The position numbers and the translations under genes were made by a program. Below the pieces are notes generated by a model. That model ran no database searches, had not been told where the DNA came from, and saw nothing but the letters and a program-made list of their open reading frames with translations. Below are positions 1 through 6,437 of a DNA stretch of 6,535 bases, one piece after another (the first letter of the stretch is position 1; each line of letters starts with the position of its first letter). This DNA comes from Anaerolineae bacterium (GTDB lineage: Bacteria; Chloroflexota; Anaerolineae; B4-G1; SLSP01). The stretch spans positions 1 through 6,535 of the forward strand of contig JAFGKB010000203.1 in the NCBI GenBank assembly GCA_016928755.1. The letters are read 5' to 3'.

Positions 1-597
1 GGTAATACCGTTGAAGCGTTGTTGGAGCATGCCGGGCGCATATGTTATCGCAGTGAATCACGGGGCGACCCGGCATCTTTTTTGCGGGCGCGTTTGAGTG
101 AAGGGCATGAGAGTATTATTGAGCATGCCAGTGCTACTTTTGAAATCGGTGGTATTAGCCGGGCTTGTTCCCACCAACTTGTCCGCCATCGCCTGGCCTC
201 TTATAGTCAGGAAAGTCAGCGTTATGTCGATATGTCGGATCCTGAATTGGTGATGCCGGATGCTATTGCGCAAAATTTAGCGGCTAGCAAGCGCTGGCTA
301 GGCTTTGTCAAAGAGGTGCAACAGGTATACCAGGAATTGCGGGAGTTAGGAATGCGTAAGGAAGATGCGCGCTTTGTATTGCCTAATGCTGTGGCTACCC
401 GCATCCTGGTCACGATGAATTTCCGCGAACTCCTGCATTTCTTCCATTTGCGAATCTCTCCCCAAGCTCAATGGGAGATCTGCGCCGTTGCCATAAAAAT
501 GTTGGAGCTGGTGGCTTCCTATTCGCCCACTATTTTTGGTGATTTGCTTAGGGAACTTCAGGAAATGCATCCTGTGCTTTTTAAAGCTGCTGATTAA
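1..597 (+). CDS. thyX: Flavin-dependent thymidylate synthase ThyX (5' end cut by window edge)
   Basis: ThyX makes dTMP from dUMP, using methylene-tetrahydrofolate as carbon donor and FAD/NADPH for reduction. It is cytosolic, works as a homotetramer and replaces ThyA in many bacteria. The frame is open from base 1 to a TAA at 595-597. The TTG at 19-21 is not a credible start, because ThyX-like sequence (VEALLEHAGRICY) already begins before it. About 198 codons are present against a usual 220-250, so roughly the first 10-25 residues lie outside the window. The signature RHR-x7-S motif is seen as RHRLASYSQESQRY at 184-225, preceded by the typical GISRACSHQLV. The C-terminal dUMP/FAD region is seen as ARFVLPNAVATRI followed by NFRELLHFFHLR and AQWEI, with the expected arginine at 451-453. 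The gene looks intact and ordinary. Upstream context and regulation are not visible. Downstream it converges on the SRPBCC gene across a strong hairpin. Confidence 0.95.
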   Translation, partial: GNTVEALLEHAGRICYRSESRGDPASFLRARLSEGHESIIEHASATFEIGGISRACSHQLVRHRLASYSQESQRYVDMSDPELVMPDAIAQNLAASKRWLGFVKEVQQVYQELRELGMRKEDARFVLPNAVATRILVTMNFRELLHFFHLRISPQAQWEICAVAIKMLELVASYSPTIFGDLLRELQEMHPVLFKAAD

Positions 598-628
598 ACG
601 TATTTGCGATTCAGGCTAACGCAATAGA

Positions 629-667
629 ACCTTCCAGGAAACTACTATGGGTAGTTTCCTGGAAGGT
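629..667. terminator. Perfect 17-bp inverted repeat between convergent genes, probable bidirectional terminator
   Basis: ACCTTCCAGGAAACTAC (629-645) and its exact reverse complement (651-667) are separated by the 5-nt loop TATGG. The repeat lies 32 nt after the thyX stop and 37 nt before the stop of the opposing SRPBCC gene, so either transcript would fold it just after its coding end. Neither side carries a run of Ts: the + side continues AATGATAATAAG and the - side TCTATTGCG. It is therefore not a textbook intrinsic terminator. It may act as a U-tract-poor terminator or as a 3'-end stabilising stem. Position and perfect symmetry argue for a transcript-end role. Confidence 0.7.
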
Positions 668-703
668 AATGATAATAAGTAAATGGGGAGCCGTTTGCGT
701 AAT

Positions 704-1135
704 CTACCCTTCCACCATTGACTTTACATTGAGGAGGGTTTTCTGAGCCATCTCCTCAAAGCTTTTTATCACCATACCTTCTGCTACTTTAGCTGCCCCA
801 CTCAATTCTGCTTCAATGTGGAAAGTTAATTTGGTCCGCGATCCCATGTTCATATAGGTCCAGAGCATATGACCGGTAGCCAATCCCAGACTTTCAAATT
901 CACCCTTCCAGCGATCACCAGGTACGAACTCGGTAACTTTGAGTTTAGATGGCAACGGTATTTTAGCGACCGTCATTGTGACCTCGACCTCAGTCCCTAT
1001 CTCGCCATTGCCGGAGACTACATTAGATTGGGTTGCACCTTCAAACCAATTAGGCCATTGGTTGGGGTTTTTTACCATTTCCCAAATCTTGTCAACAGGA
1101 GCGTTAATATTAATACTTTGTTCTGTGGCTGGCAC
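704..1135 (-). CDS. SRPBCC (START/polyketide-cyclase-like fold) family protein, CoxG/cyclase2-like
   Basis: This is a 143-residue soluble protein with no signal peptide or membrane segment. The N-terminus (residues 5-31) reads EQSININAPVDKIWEMVKNP then WPNWFEG, which is the strand-helix opening typical of SRPBCC domains (apolar-ligand cavity; Polyketide_cyc2 and CoxG relatives). A central beta-rich stretch (about 48-110, including GTEVEVTMTV, DRWKGEF and TKLTFHIEAEL) and a long C-terminal helix (about 113-141) complete the fold at normal length. The ligand and reaction cannot be predicted, since members bind lipids, polyketides or hydrophobic cofactors or act as chaperones. The start is GTG at 1133-1135, chosen because TAAGGAGGT lies 5 nt upstream and the domain begins immediately. 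It is downstream of the hybrid kinase by 149 nt but has its own likely promoter, so it need not belong to the signalling operon. The stop is TAG at 704-706. Confidence 0.85.
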   Translation of the reverse strand: MPATEQSININAPVDKIWEMVKNPNQWPNWFEGATQSNVVSGNGEIGTEVEVTMTVAKIPLPSKLKVTEFVPGDRWKGEFESLGLATGHMLWTYMNMGSRTKLTFHIEAELSGAAKVAEGMVIKSFEEMAQKTLLNVKSMVEG

Positions 1136-1140
1136 TGTCT

Positions 1141-1149
1141 ACCTCCTTA
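1141..1149 (-). promoter_or_regulatory. Strong Shine-Dalgarno fixing the GTG start of the SRPBCC gene
   Basis: On the - strand the sequence TAAGGAGGT is followed by a 5-nt spacer (AGACA) and GTG. This is near-complete complementarity to the 16S rRNA 3' end. It decides the non-ATG start and suggests efficient translation. Confidence 0.85.
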
Positions 1150-1200
1150 AGTTCTACGATAAAAAATTAATAAAGTAAGATTCATTATACCTTACACCAA

Positions 1201-1228
1201 ATTATAGCGTATCTTAGGGAGAAATCAA
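1201..1228 (-). promoter_or_regulatory. Probable sigma70-type promoter of the SRPBCC gene
   Basis: On the - strand TTGATT (1223-1228), a 16-nt spacer and TATAAT (1201-1206) lie 66 nt upstream of the GTG start. The -10 is a perfect consensus and the -35 matches TTGA of TTGACA. A second perfect TATAAT lies at 1184-1189, exactly 17 nt further downstream, without a recognisable -35. It could be an alternative -10 or chance in an AT-rich leader. This supports separate transcription from the upstream hybrid kinase gene. Confidence 0.5.
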
Positions 1229-1284
1229 TAGGTGAAAGGTACTGTTTTAAACGGGGCGGTTGGTTTTTAGTTGGTAGAAGGCGT

Positions 1285-3474
1285 TTATTGGATGGGTAGC
1301 GTAACTCTGAATGTACTGCCCACTCCCAATGTGCTTTTGACTTCAACTGTGCCGTTATGCATTTCACAAATTTCTTTAACTAACGCCAATCCTAACCCCG
1401 TACCGCCATAGCGACGGCTTGCACTGCCATCAACTTGATAGAAGCGTTCAAAGATGCGGTCCAGCTTATCTTCGGGGATGCCAATGCCGGTATCTTGGAC
1501 CTCTAAAATCAACGTTTGATCGTGTTGTTTTAGTTGTACATAGATGCTACCCCCTTGAGGGGTGAACTTAAGGGCGTTACCGAGCAGGTTATCGAGCACG
1601 CGGTCCAGTTGTGTAGGATCTCCGTAAATCAGTGCTGTATTGGATTGCACATCTGTTATTAGTTCTAGTCCGGCTATAGCGGCAGCAGCTTTAAAATCAG
1701 GAACATGTTTCATAATTAATTCTGCTATATTGACGGGTTGGTATTCTGGCTCCTGGGTTTCAATTTCCAGGATTGCATTGATGTCTTCTATCAGTTTGGT
1801 GAGCATCCGGGTACGCCGGGTGATGATTTCGATAGCCGATTGCGATTCTGGGGGCAGTTTCCCAAGCTCGCCACTGTATAGTAGCTCTGCATATCCGCGC
1901 GCTATAGCCAGGGGTGTCCGTAGCTCGTGGGAGACATTCTGGATAAATTGGTTTTTCAGGTTGGCTAATTCCTTTTGTTGTTCTAGGGCGCGGGCTAACT
2001 CAGTGGCGCGACGTTCCTCTTCAGCAAAGAGACGCGCGTTTTCGATAGCTATCGCAGCTTGGGCCGCAAATGCCTGGGCTAAACGCGCGTGTTTTTGATT
2101 ATAGAAGCCTGGCTCTTTTTTGTCTAAGGTGATAATACCGATGATTTGATTCCCAAAGATTAGCGGAACCCCTAACCAGGAACTGATTTTTGTCTCTGAA
2201 TAGGGCGGTGTATTGAATTTTGCGTAGAGTTCTGGCGCATTTTCCAAGATCACCGGCGCACGATTTTGTACTACTAGAGAATTAGGGGAATCTTCTAGTG
2301 TTAAATCGAAAGTTAAGCCTTGGAGTTCTTCTATGTTTGCAAACCCTCGCCCCCCCATTAGCTCCAGCTTTTCACCGGTGCGTTGTTGTACCGAGGCACT
2401 GTCATAAGGAACTACTTTTTCGAGTTGGCTGAGGATCAAGTCTAATACTTGGGGCAAGTCCAACGTAGCACTAAGGGCTTGCGTAATGGCCTGGAGCGTT
2501 TCCGCCTCCCGGCGTCGTTCTGCCTCTGCAGACAGGAGACGGGCATTTTCAAGGTTAAGTAGAGCTTGTGCTAATAAGTTCGCAACCTGGTTGGTAAATG
2601 TGATCTCATCAGGTGTCCATTGGCGTGGATTACTCATATCCTCATAACATACTATTCCCACAACTCTGCCCTGTAAATAAATGGGTACTACTATGATAGA
2701 TCTGATATCCTGGGTCTTGCAGTATGTATATGACCAATCTGGAACTTTAGGATTTGTGAACACATCGGGTATCACCATGATTTTTCCACTTTTAATCCGT
2801 GTGAGTTGCTGGATATGCATACTAAAATCAATGATTTTCTTGGGAGTTTCTTCTCTTGGTAAGGGGTATTCCTGGATACATTGCATCGAATCCCCTTGAT
2901 CAAGAAATTGCCAAACCTTGACGCGGCTTACTGCTAGTGTATTGGCGGCGGCTTGTAAGATGGCTTGGAGTGCTTGGTCACGCTGGTCGGTGGCTATCGC
3001 TGGATGGGCTACCAGTTCCATAAGTGTGTTGTGTTGAGTTTGTAACCGTTCGATCAGTTGATTTTTTTCTTTCTCTGCCTTCCGGCGGGCTTCTCGAGAG
3101 CGGGCCTCTTGCAGTTCGCGTTGTACAGCCGGGGCTAAGCGTATGAGATTATCTTTCATCAGATAATCATACGCGCCGGCGCGCATTGATTCTACGGCTA
3201 TGTCTTCACCTATGGTGCCGGAGACTATGATAAAGGGTAAGTCGAGTTTTTTAGTCTGGATAAGTTTTAATGCATCTAAGCCGCTGAATTTGGGCATTGA
3301 ATAATCACTGATAACCACATCCCACTTTTCCTGTAAGGCTGTTTCCATATCTGCATGGGTATCTACCCGGTGGAAGGTCAAGTCTTTATACCCACCACGG
3401 CGTAAAGCTCTGATTATCAGTAAGGTATCATCTTCGGAATCTTCAATGATTAGAACCCGGAGTGGCATATTCAT
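1285..3474 (-). CDS. Hybrid sensor: N-terminal receiver (REC)-GAF-GAF-histidine kinase
   Basis: This is a 729-residue cytoplasmic protein with no membrane segment. Residues 5-120 form a REC domain with acidic pair E11/D12, phospho-acceptor D57 in VVISDYSMPKFSG, switch residue S85 and conserved K107 in YLMKDNL. A charged helical linker (118-150) leads to GAF1 (about 160-306; VKVWQF, IRSIIVVPIYLQGRVVGIVCYED) and GAF2 (about 325-478; WLGVPLIFGNQIIGIITLDK), joined by short coiled coils (308-325, 478-505). The kinase core has H516 in the H-box VSHELRTPL, N-box DNLLGNALKFT (628-638), G1 DTGIGIP (661-667), F-box FERFYQ (675-680) and G2 GGTGLGLALV (690-699). All catalytic motifs look intact. With the REC first, phosphorylation of D57 probably gates the kinase. 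The start ATG overlaps the stop of the preceding response regulator (TAATG), with AGAGG 5 nt upstream. A second ATG two codons later is the only nearby alternative. The GAF ligands are unknown. Confidence 0.92.
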   Translation of the reverse strand: MNMPLRVLIIEDSEDDTLLIIRALRRGGYKDLTFHRVDTHADMETALQEKWDVVISDYSMPKFSGLDALKLIQTKKLDLPFIIVSGTIGEDIAVESMRAGAYDYLMKDNLIRLAPAVQRELQEARSREARRKAEKEKNQLIERLQTQHNTLMELVAHPAIATDQRDQALQAILQAAANTLAVSRVKVWQFLDQGDSMQCIQEYPLPREETPKKIIDFSMHIQQLTRIKSGKIMVIPDVFTNPKVPDWSYTYCKTQDIRSIIVVPIYLQGRVVGIVCYEDMSNPRQWTPDEITFTNQVANLLAQALLNLENARLLSAEAERRREAETLQAITQALSATLDLPQVLDLILSQLEKVVPYDSASVQQRTGEKLELMGGRGFANIEELQGLTFDLTLEDSPNSLVVQNRAPVILENAPELYAKFNTPPYSETKISSWLGVPLIFGNQIIGIITLDKKEPGFYNQKHARLAQAFAAQAAIAIENARLFAEEERRATELARALEQQKELANLKNQFIQNVSHELRTPLAIARGYAELLYSGELGKLPPESQSAIEIITRRTRMLTKLIEDINAILEIETQEPEYQPVNIAELIMKHVPDFKAAAAIAGLELITDVQSNTALIYGDPTQLDRVLDNLLGNALKFTPQGGSIYVQLKQHDQTLILEVQDTGIGIPEDKLDRIFERFYQVDGSASRRYGGTGLGLALVKEICEMHNGTVEVKSTLGVGSTFRVTLPIQ

Positions 3475-3476
3475 TA
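3472..3476 (-). promoter_or_regulatory. TAATG stop-start overlap coupling the response regulator and hybrid kinase
   Basis: The TAA of the response regulator (3474-3476) shares its last base with the ATG of the hybrid kinase (3472-3474). An AGAGG element lies 5 nt upstream of the ATG, inside the regulator gene. This arrangement normally gives translational coupling and therefore linked production of the two proteins. Confidence 0.8.
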
Positions 3477-3923
3477 TAGCCTCTTTTCCAGGGGGGGCGT
3501 GACGTTTAAGACTAACCAGTAAAGGCCCAGTTGCTCAACTGCATGTGTGAAGCGCATAAAATCTACCGGTTTGCGGATATAACTATTTGCCCCCAGGTTA
3601 TAGCTCTCGATAATGTCACATTCTTCGTTGGAGGAGGTCATAATGATCACCGGTAGTAGTTTTGTCCGTGGGTCTTCCCGGAGACGTTTTAAGACCTCTA
3701 GCCCGTCAATTTTGGGTAATTTCAGGTCTAGGAGAATGAGTTCCGGGAGTTTGTGGTTTTTGCGATGGGCATATTTGCCGGTTGTAAACAGGTAATCCAG
3801 TGCCTCTGCTCCGTCGCGAGCTACAATTACCTCATTAATGATTTTACTCTTTTTGAAAGCTCTGAGGGTGAGTAATTCATCATCTGGGTTATCTTCGACC
3901 AATAAAATTGTTTTTGGTTGCAT
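3474..3923 (-). CDS. Rcp1-like single-domain response regulator (REC only)
   Basis: This 149-residue protein is a complete receiver domain with no output domain. It has acidic residues E10/D11 in LLVEDNPDD, phospho-acceptor D66 in LILLDLKLPKIDG, T96 in VIIMTSS, the aromatic switch Y115 and K118 in YIRKPVD. The insertion ALDYLFTTGKYAHRKNHKLPE before the D66 strand and the tail ending QLGLYWLVLN are hallmarks of the Rcp1 group, which act with phytochrome-class histidine kinases such as Cph1. Length is normal for that group. The ATG at 3921-3923 is supported by GGAGG 6 nt upstream. The gene lies 80 nt after the PAS-GAF kinase and overlaps the hybrid kinase. It is therefore probably phosphorylated by the upstream kinase and may relay to, or compete with, the hybrid (inference). 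It cannot bind DNA itself. Confidence 0.93.
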   Translation of the reverse strand: MQPKTILLVEDNPDDELLTLRAFKKSKIINEVIVARDGAEALDYLFTTGKYAHRKNHKLPELILLDLKLPKIDGLEVLKRLREDPRTKLLPVIIMTSSNEECDIIESYNLGANSYIRKPVDFMRFTHAVEQLGLYWLVLNVTPPLEKRL

Positions 3924-3926
3924 CGG

Positions 3927-3935
3927 GTCCCTCCC
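3927..3935 (-). promoter_or_regulatory. Shine-Dalgarno of the Rcp1-like regulator
   Basis: On the - strand GGGAGGGAC ends 4 nt before the ATG at 3921-3923, placing GGAGG 6 nt from the start. No other in-frame start with a ribosome binding site was seen, so this fixes the N-terminus. Confidence 0.7.
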
Positions 3936-3963
3936 ACATTAGGCTCAAAACATTAAGTTAAAA

Positions 3964-4010
3964 AAATTAAGCTTATGAAAGTATGATAAATAGAGAGTTA
4001 GGCTTAATTT
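3964..4010 (-). promoter_or_regulatory. AT-rich inverted repeat followed by a T-run, possible weak attenuator or terminator
   Basis: The 80-nt gap between the membrane kinase and the response regulator contains AAATTAAGC (4002-4010 read on the - strand) and its exact complement GCTTAATTT (3964-3972), with a 29-nt loop. On the transcript the second arm merges into a T-run (3961-3968). The stem is 9 bp and mostly A-U, so it is weak. The kinase stop codon lies inside the first arm. It could reduce readthrough or mark a processing point, or it could be chance in AT-rich sequence. No convincing separate promoter for the regulator was seen in this gap. Confidence 0.3.
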
Positions 4011-6370
4011 GCTCTTAAGGTGAAATAGAAAGTTGCGCCTTTGTTTATTTCACCTTCTGCCCAAATCTTACCCCCGTGTTTATGGATAATCCGTTGTACT
4101 GTGGCTAATCCAATGCCATTGCCCTCGAACTCGGTTATAGTATGTAAGCGTTGAAATGCGCCAAATAGCTTGTTGGCATAAGCCATATCAAACCCGGCTC
4201 CATTATCTTTGATATAGTAGATGGTTGTATTAGCTTGTTGTTGTGTACTAAATTCAATCTTGGCCTGGGGTTGGTCGCGGGTAAATTTCCAGGCATTACC
4301 GATAAGGTTCTCCAGCACTATTTTTAACAAACTACGGTCACCTGTCGCGATAATATGGGGCTGGATAGTTATGGTTACCTGTCGCTCTGGGTCTAGTTGT
4401 TGGAGTTCGGAAGCGACATCTTGAACTAGAGCGCTTAAATCTACACGCTCTTGATGTATTCTTGTACGTGTGATCCGTGAGAGTCGCAAGATGTCATCAA
4501 TGAGTTCTGCCATCCGTTGGCTGGCAGTGCGAACCCGTTTTAGGTAATCCCTGCCTATGTCGTCTACACAATCAGCGTAATCTTCTAGGAGGGCCAGGCT
4601 AAACCCATCAATGCTTCTCAAGGGTGCTCGCAAGTCGTGGGATACCGAGTATGAGAATGCTTCCAGTTCTCTATTAGCTGCTTCAAGTTGGGCTGTTCGT
4701 TCTTGAACTCTGGCTTCCAATTCGGATGCGTAGCTTTGTACTTGTTCGTAGAGTTGTGTTTGTTGGAGCGCAATCGCTAATTGGTTGGCAATTTCGGTCG
4801 CCGCTTCTATCTGGTCTTCTGTAAAGGCGTTGGCCTGTGTTGCGCCTAGGTTTAGACTTCCGATAACTATACCGTGGGCAATCATTCCAATATTTACTTG
4901 GGATTTAATGCCCTCATCGAAAAGTAATTGTTCCTTTGGTCCCCGTTGTGAAGGTTGTGCTAAGTTGTCCATAAAAGATACCTGGTGGGTTTTAAATAGG
5001 GTGTCGATCTCTTTTTCGTTGACGGGGAACCTAACATTTTTCCCTAGTTGGGTTTCTCCGTCGCTGTTGACGGCCAGGATATGCGCTTCCTGGCGTTCGT
5101 AGTCAAAGAGTGTTACGCTGGTGCGTTGACATGGCACTAATTGTTTCACATAGATGAGGGCCGAGTCGGCGATGGCCTCTGATGATTGGGCTGACAGTAT
5201 GGCCTGATCGATTTTATGCAGGATGCGAAGCCGGGCTGTATATTGTTCAATGGCATTTTCTACATGAATTTGATCAGTAATATCTTTTCTGACTTCTATC
5301 CCACCTACAATCTCATCATATGCATTGCGTACTGGATGACCTCGAATAAGCCAGACTCTCCCATCTGCCGTTTTTTTCACTGCTTGGTGTTTACGGCCTA
5401 TTTTGATAGCCAGAGTGACAGGACAATCATCCCCATGTTTTCTGTGCAGATCGGGCCAGATGTCATAACAGTATTGGCCGATTAATTCTTCCCTGGCTAA
5501 CCCTGCTGCCTCACAGGCCGGCTGGTTGGGCCATAAGATACGATGTGCTTTGTCTTGGTAGATCACGTGTTCTGTTTGGCTGTCAAGGATCATTTCTTTT
5601 TCCCATTTAGCGGCTTCTAATGCTTGTTCGGCCTTTTTCTGTTCTGTGATATCACGGGCTATCAATTGTACCGCATAAGGCGACCCTTCGTGTTCCAGTC
5701 GTGAGGGGAAAATCTCAAGCCATCTATTATTAAGTGTGACCTGATAAGAGTGTAGTGCTTCTCCATTGCGCACTTGCTTAAAGACGGCTTGATATTCAGG
5801 GACTGACGCTCTCTTTATGACGTGTAGGTCTGTAAAGGGATTGCCAAGTATTTCTTCTTTTTCGATATTGAGAATGCTTTTTGTCGCGGTATTAAAATCC
5901 AACACGGCACCATCCAATGCAAGTATCAAAATGGCTTCAGGTGCGGACTCAAACAGCTCGTGATATTTCTGTTCGCTGAAATCCCAATGGTTCAGACCTG
6001 ACCCTTGGCCCGTCCTATCCAATCTTTCTGGTTTTTTGTTGGAGCCATATTCTTCCTGGTGCTGTGTGTTAGTCATGATAAACCTGAGGCCGACGATATT
6101 TATGAGCACCGTGATTATACTGTGCGCGTATTTCCAGGCCGTGCCCTGGCCTAGCTCCAGGGTATTATAAAGACCCGCTGTGGAAATACCGTGCAAGGTT
6201 AATCCCAGGCATAAGAGGGCGAAGCGTAAATGCTGATAGGTTTTGGGGCAACGAAAATAAAGCAGTAGATGATAAATTCCTGCTTGTAGTGTAATGCCGG
6301 CTATAAATATGTTTATTATTGGTAGTATGTTCATAAGTCTGCATAAGAATGACCGGAAATTGGAAAGCAA
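4004..6370 (-). CDS. Membrane-anchored PAS-PAS-GAF histidine kinase, phytochrome-class kinase core
   Basis: Numbering is for the 788-residue reading. Three hydrophobic segments (about 15-38, 47-67, 79-99) anchor the N-terminus. Then come PAS1 (133-243; YHELFESAPEAILIL to RDITEQ), PAS2 (255-366; YCYDIW, C316 in DDCPV, RKDITDQ), GAF (380-540; VNIGMIAHGIVIGSLNLG), a coiled coil (540-572) and the kinase. Kinase motifs are H578 in FSYSVSHDLRAPLRSIDGF, N-box ENLIGNAWKFT (687-697), G1 DNGAGFD (722-728), and G2 GNGIGLATV (750-758), so it should autophosphorylate. This H-box style goes with Rcp1-type receivers, one of which is the next gene. The start is uncertain: the longest reading begins with TTG at 6368-6370, just after an in-frame TAG at 6383-6385. 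The ATG at 6332-6334 (MNILPIINIF, 12 codons shorter) places the first membrane segment right at the N-terminus and is my preference, though neither has a good ribosome binding site. The signal sensed is unknown. Confidence 0.92.
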   Translation of the reverse strand: MLSNFRSFLCRLMNILPIINIFIAGITLQAGIYHLLLYFRCPKTYQHLRFALLCLGLTLHGISTAGLYNTLELGQGTAWKYAHSIITVLINIVGLRFIMTNTQHQEEYGSNKKPERLDRTGQGSGLNHWDFSEQKYHELFESAPEAILILALDGAVLDFNTATKSILNIEKEEILGNPFTDLHVIKRASVPEYQAVFKQVRNGEALHSYQVTLNNRWLEIFPSRLEHEGSPYAVQLIARDITEQKKAEQALEAAKWEKEMILDSQTEHVIYQDKAHRILWPNQPACEAAGLAREELIGQYCYDIWPDLHRKHGDDCPVTLAIKIGRKHQAVKKTADGRVWLIRGHPVRNAYDEIVGGIEVRKDITDQIHVENAIEQYTARLRILHKIDQAILSAQSSEAIADSALIYVKQLVPCQRTSVTLFDYERQEAHILAVNSDGETQLGKNVRFPVNEKEIDTLFKTHQVSFMDNLAQPSQRGPKEQLLFDEGIKSQVNIGMIAHGIVIGSLNLGATQANAFTEDQIEAATEIANQLAIALQQTQLYEQVQSYASELEARVQERTAQLEAANRELEAFSYSVSHDLRAPLRSIDGFSLALLEDYADCVDDIGRDYLKRVRTASQRMAELIDDILRLSRITRTRIHQERVDLSALVQDVASELQQLDPERQVTITIQPHIIATGDRSLLKIVLENLIGNAWKFTRDQPQAKIEFSTQQQANTTIYYIKDNGAGFDMAYANKLFGAFQRLHTITEFEGNGIGLATVQRIIHKHGGKIWAEGEINKGATFYFTLRAN

Positions 6371-6403
6371 AAATCCGTTAGCCTAGGCCGGAGTCTCCTT
6401 ATA

Positions 6404-6432
6404 AGTATAAAACGTACTTGCATTATAGTCAA
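6404..6432 (-). promoter_or_regulatory. Probable sigma70-type promoter of the two-component operon
   Basis: On the - strand TTGACT (6427-6432), a 17-nt spacer and TATACT (6404-6409) match the consensus at 5/6 in each hexamer with ideal spacing. Transcription would begin near 6397, leaving a leader of about 63 nt to the ATG at 6334 or about 27 nt to the TTG at 6370. The leader would begin with a GGAGACTCC fold-back and contain the palindrome GCCTAGGC (6381-6388). It would serve the kinase and, by co-transcription, the regulator and hybrid kinase. Confidence 0.6.
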
Positions 6433-6437
6433 AATTT

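Noticed and set aside
19..21. TTG as the start of thyX
   Set aside because: The same frame is open to base 1 and already encodes ThyX-like residues there. The gene is cut by the window edge and does not start here.
629..667. Terminal inverted repeat of an insertion sequence
   Set aside because: The two arms are only 5 nt apart, with no transposase, target duplication or second copy in the window.
869..1178. Two overlapping + strand frames opposite the SRPBCC gene
   Set aside because: They are shadows of the SRPBCC gene, which has a coherent fold, a perfect ribosome binding site and a promoter on the other strand.
1136..1284. Intrinsic terminator after the hybrid kinase gene
   Set aside because: I found only direct GTTGG repeats and AT-rich sequence, with no GC-rich stem followed by a T-run on the - strand.
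1640..2098. 152-codon open frame on the + strand
   Set aside because: It lies wholly inside the kinase-core/GAF2 coding region on the opposite strand, has a Ser/Ala/Arg-rich composition typical of antisense frames, and shows no recognisable domain.
4785..5102. 105-codon + strand frame inside the membrane kinase gene
   Set aside because: It is antisense to the GAF domain of an intact gene, with no ribosome binding site or recognisable domain.
6422..6427. Perfect TATAAT on the - strand as the -10 of the operon promoter
   Set aside because: No acceptable -35 lies 16-18 nt upstream and there is no TGn extension. The TTGACT overlapping it pairs better with TATACT at 6404-6409 with a 17-nt spacer.
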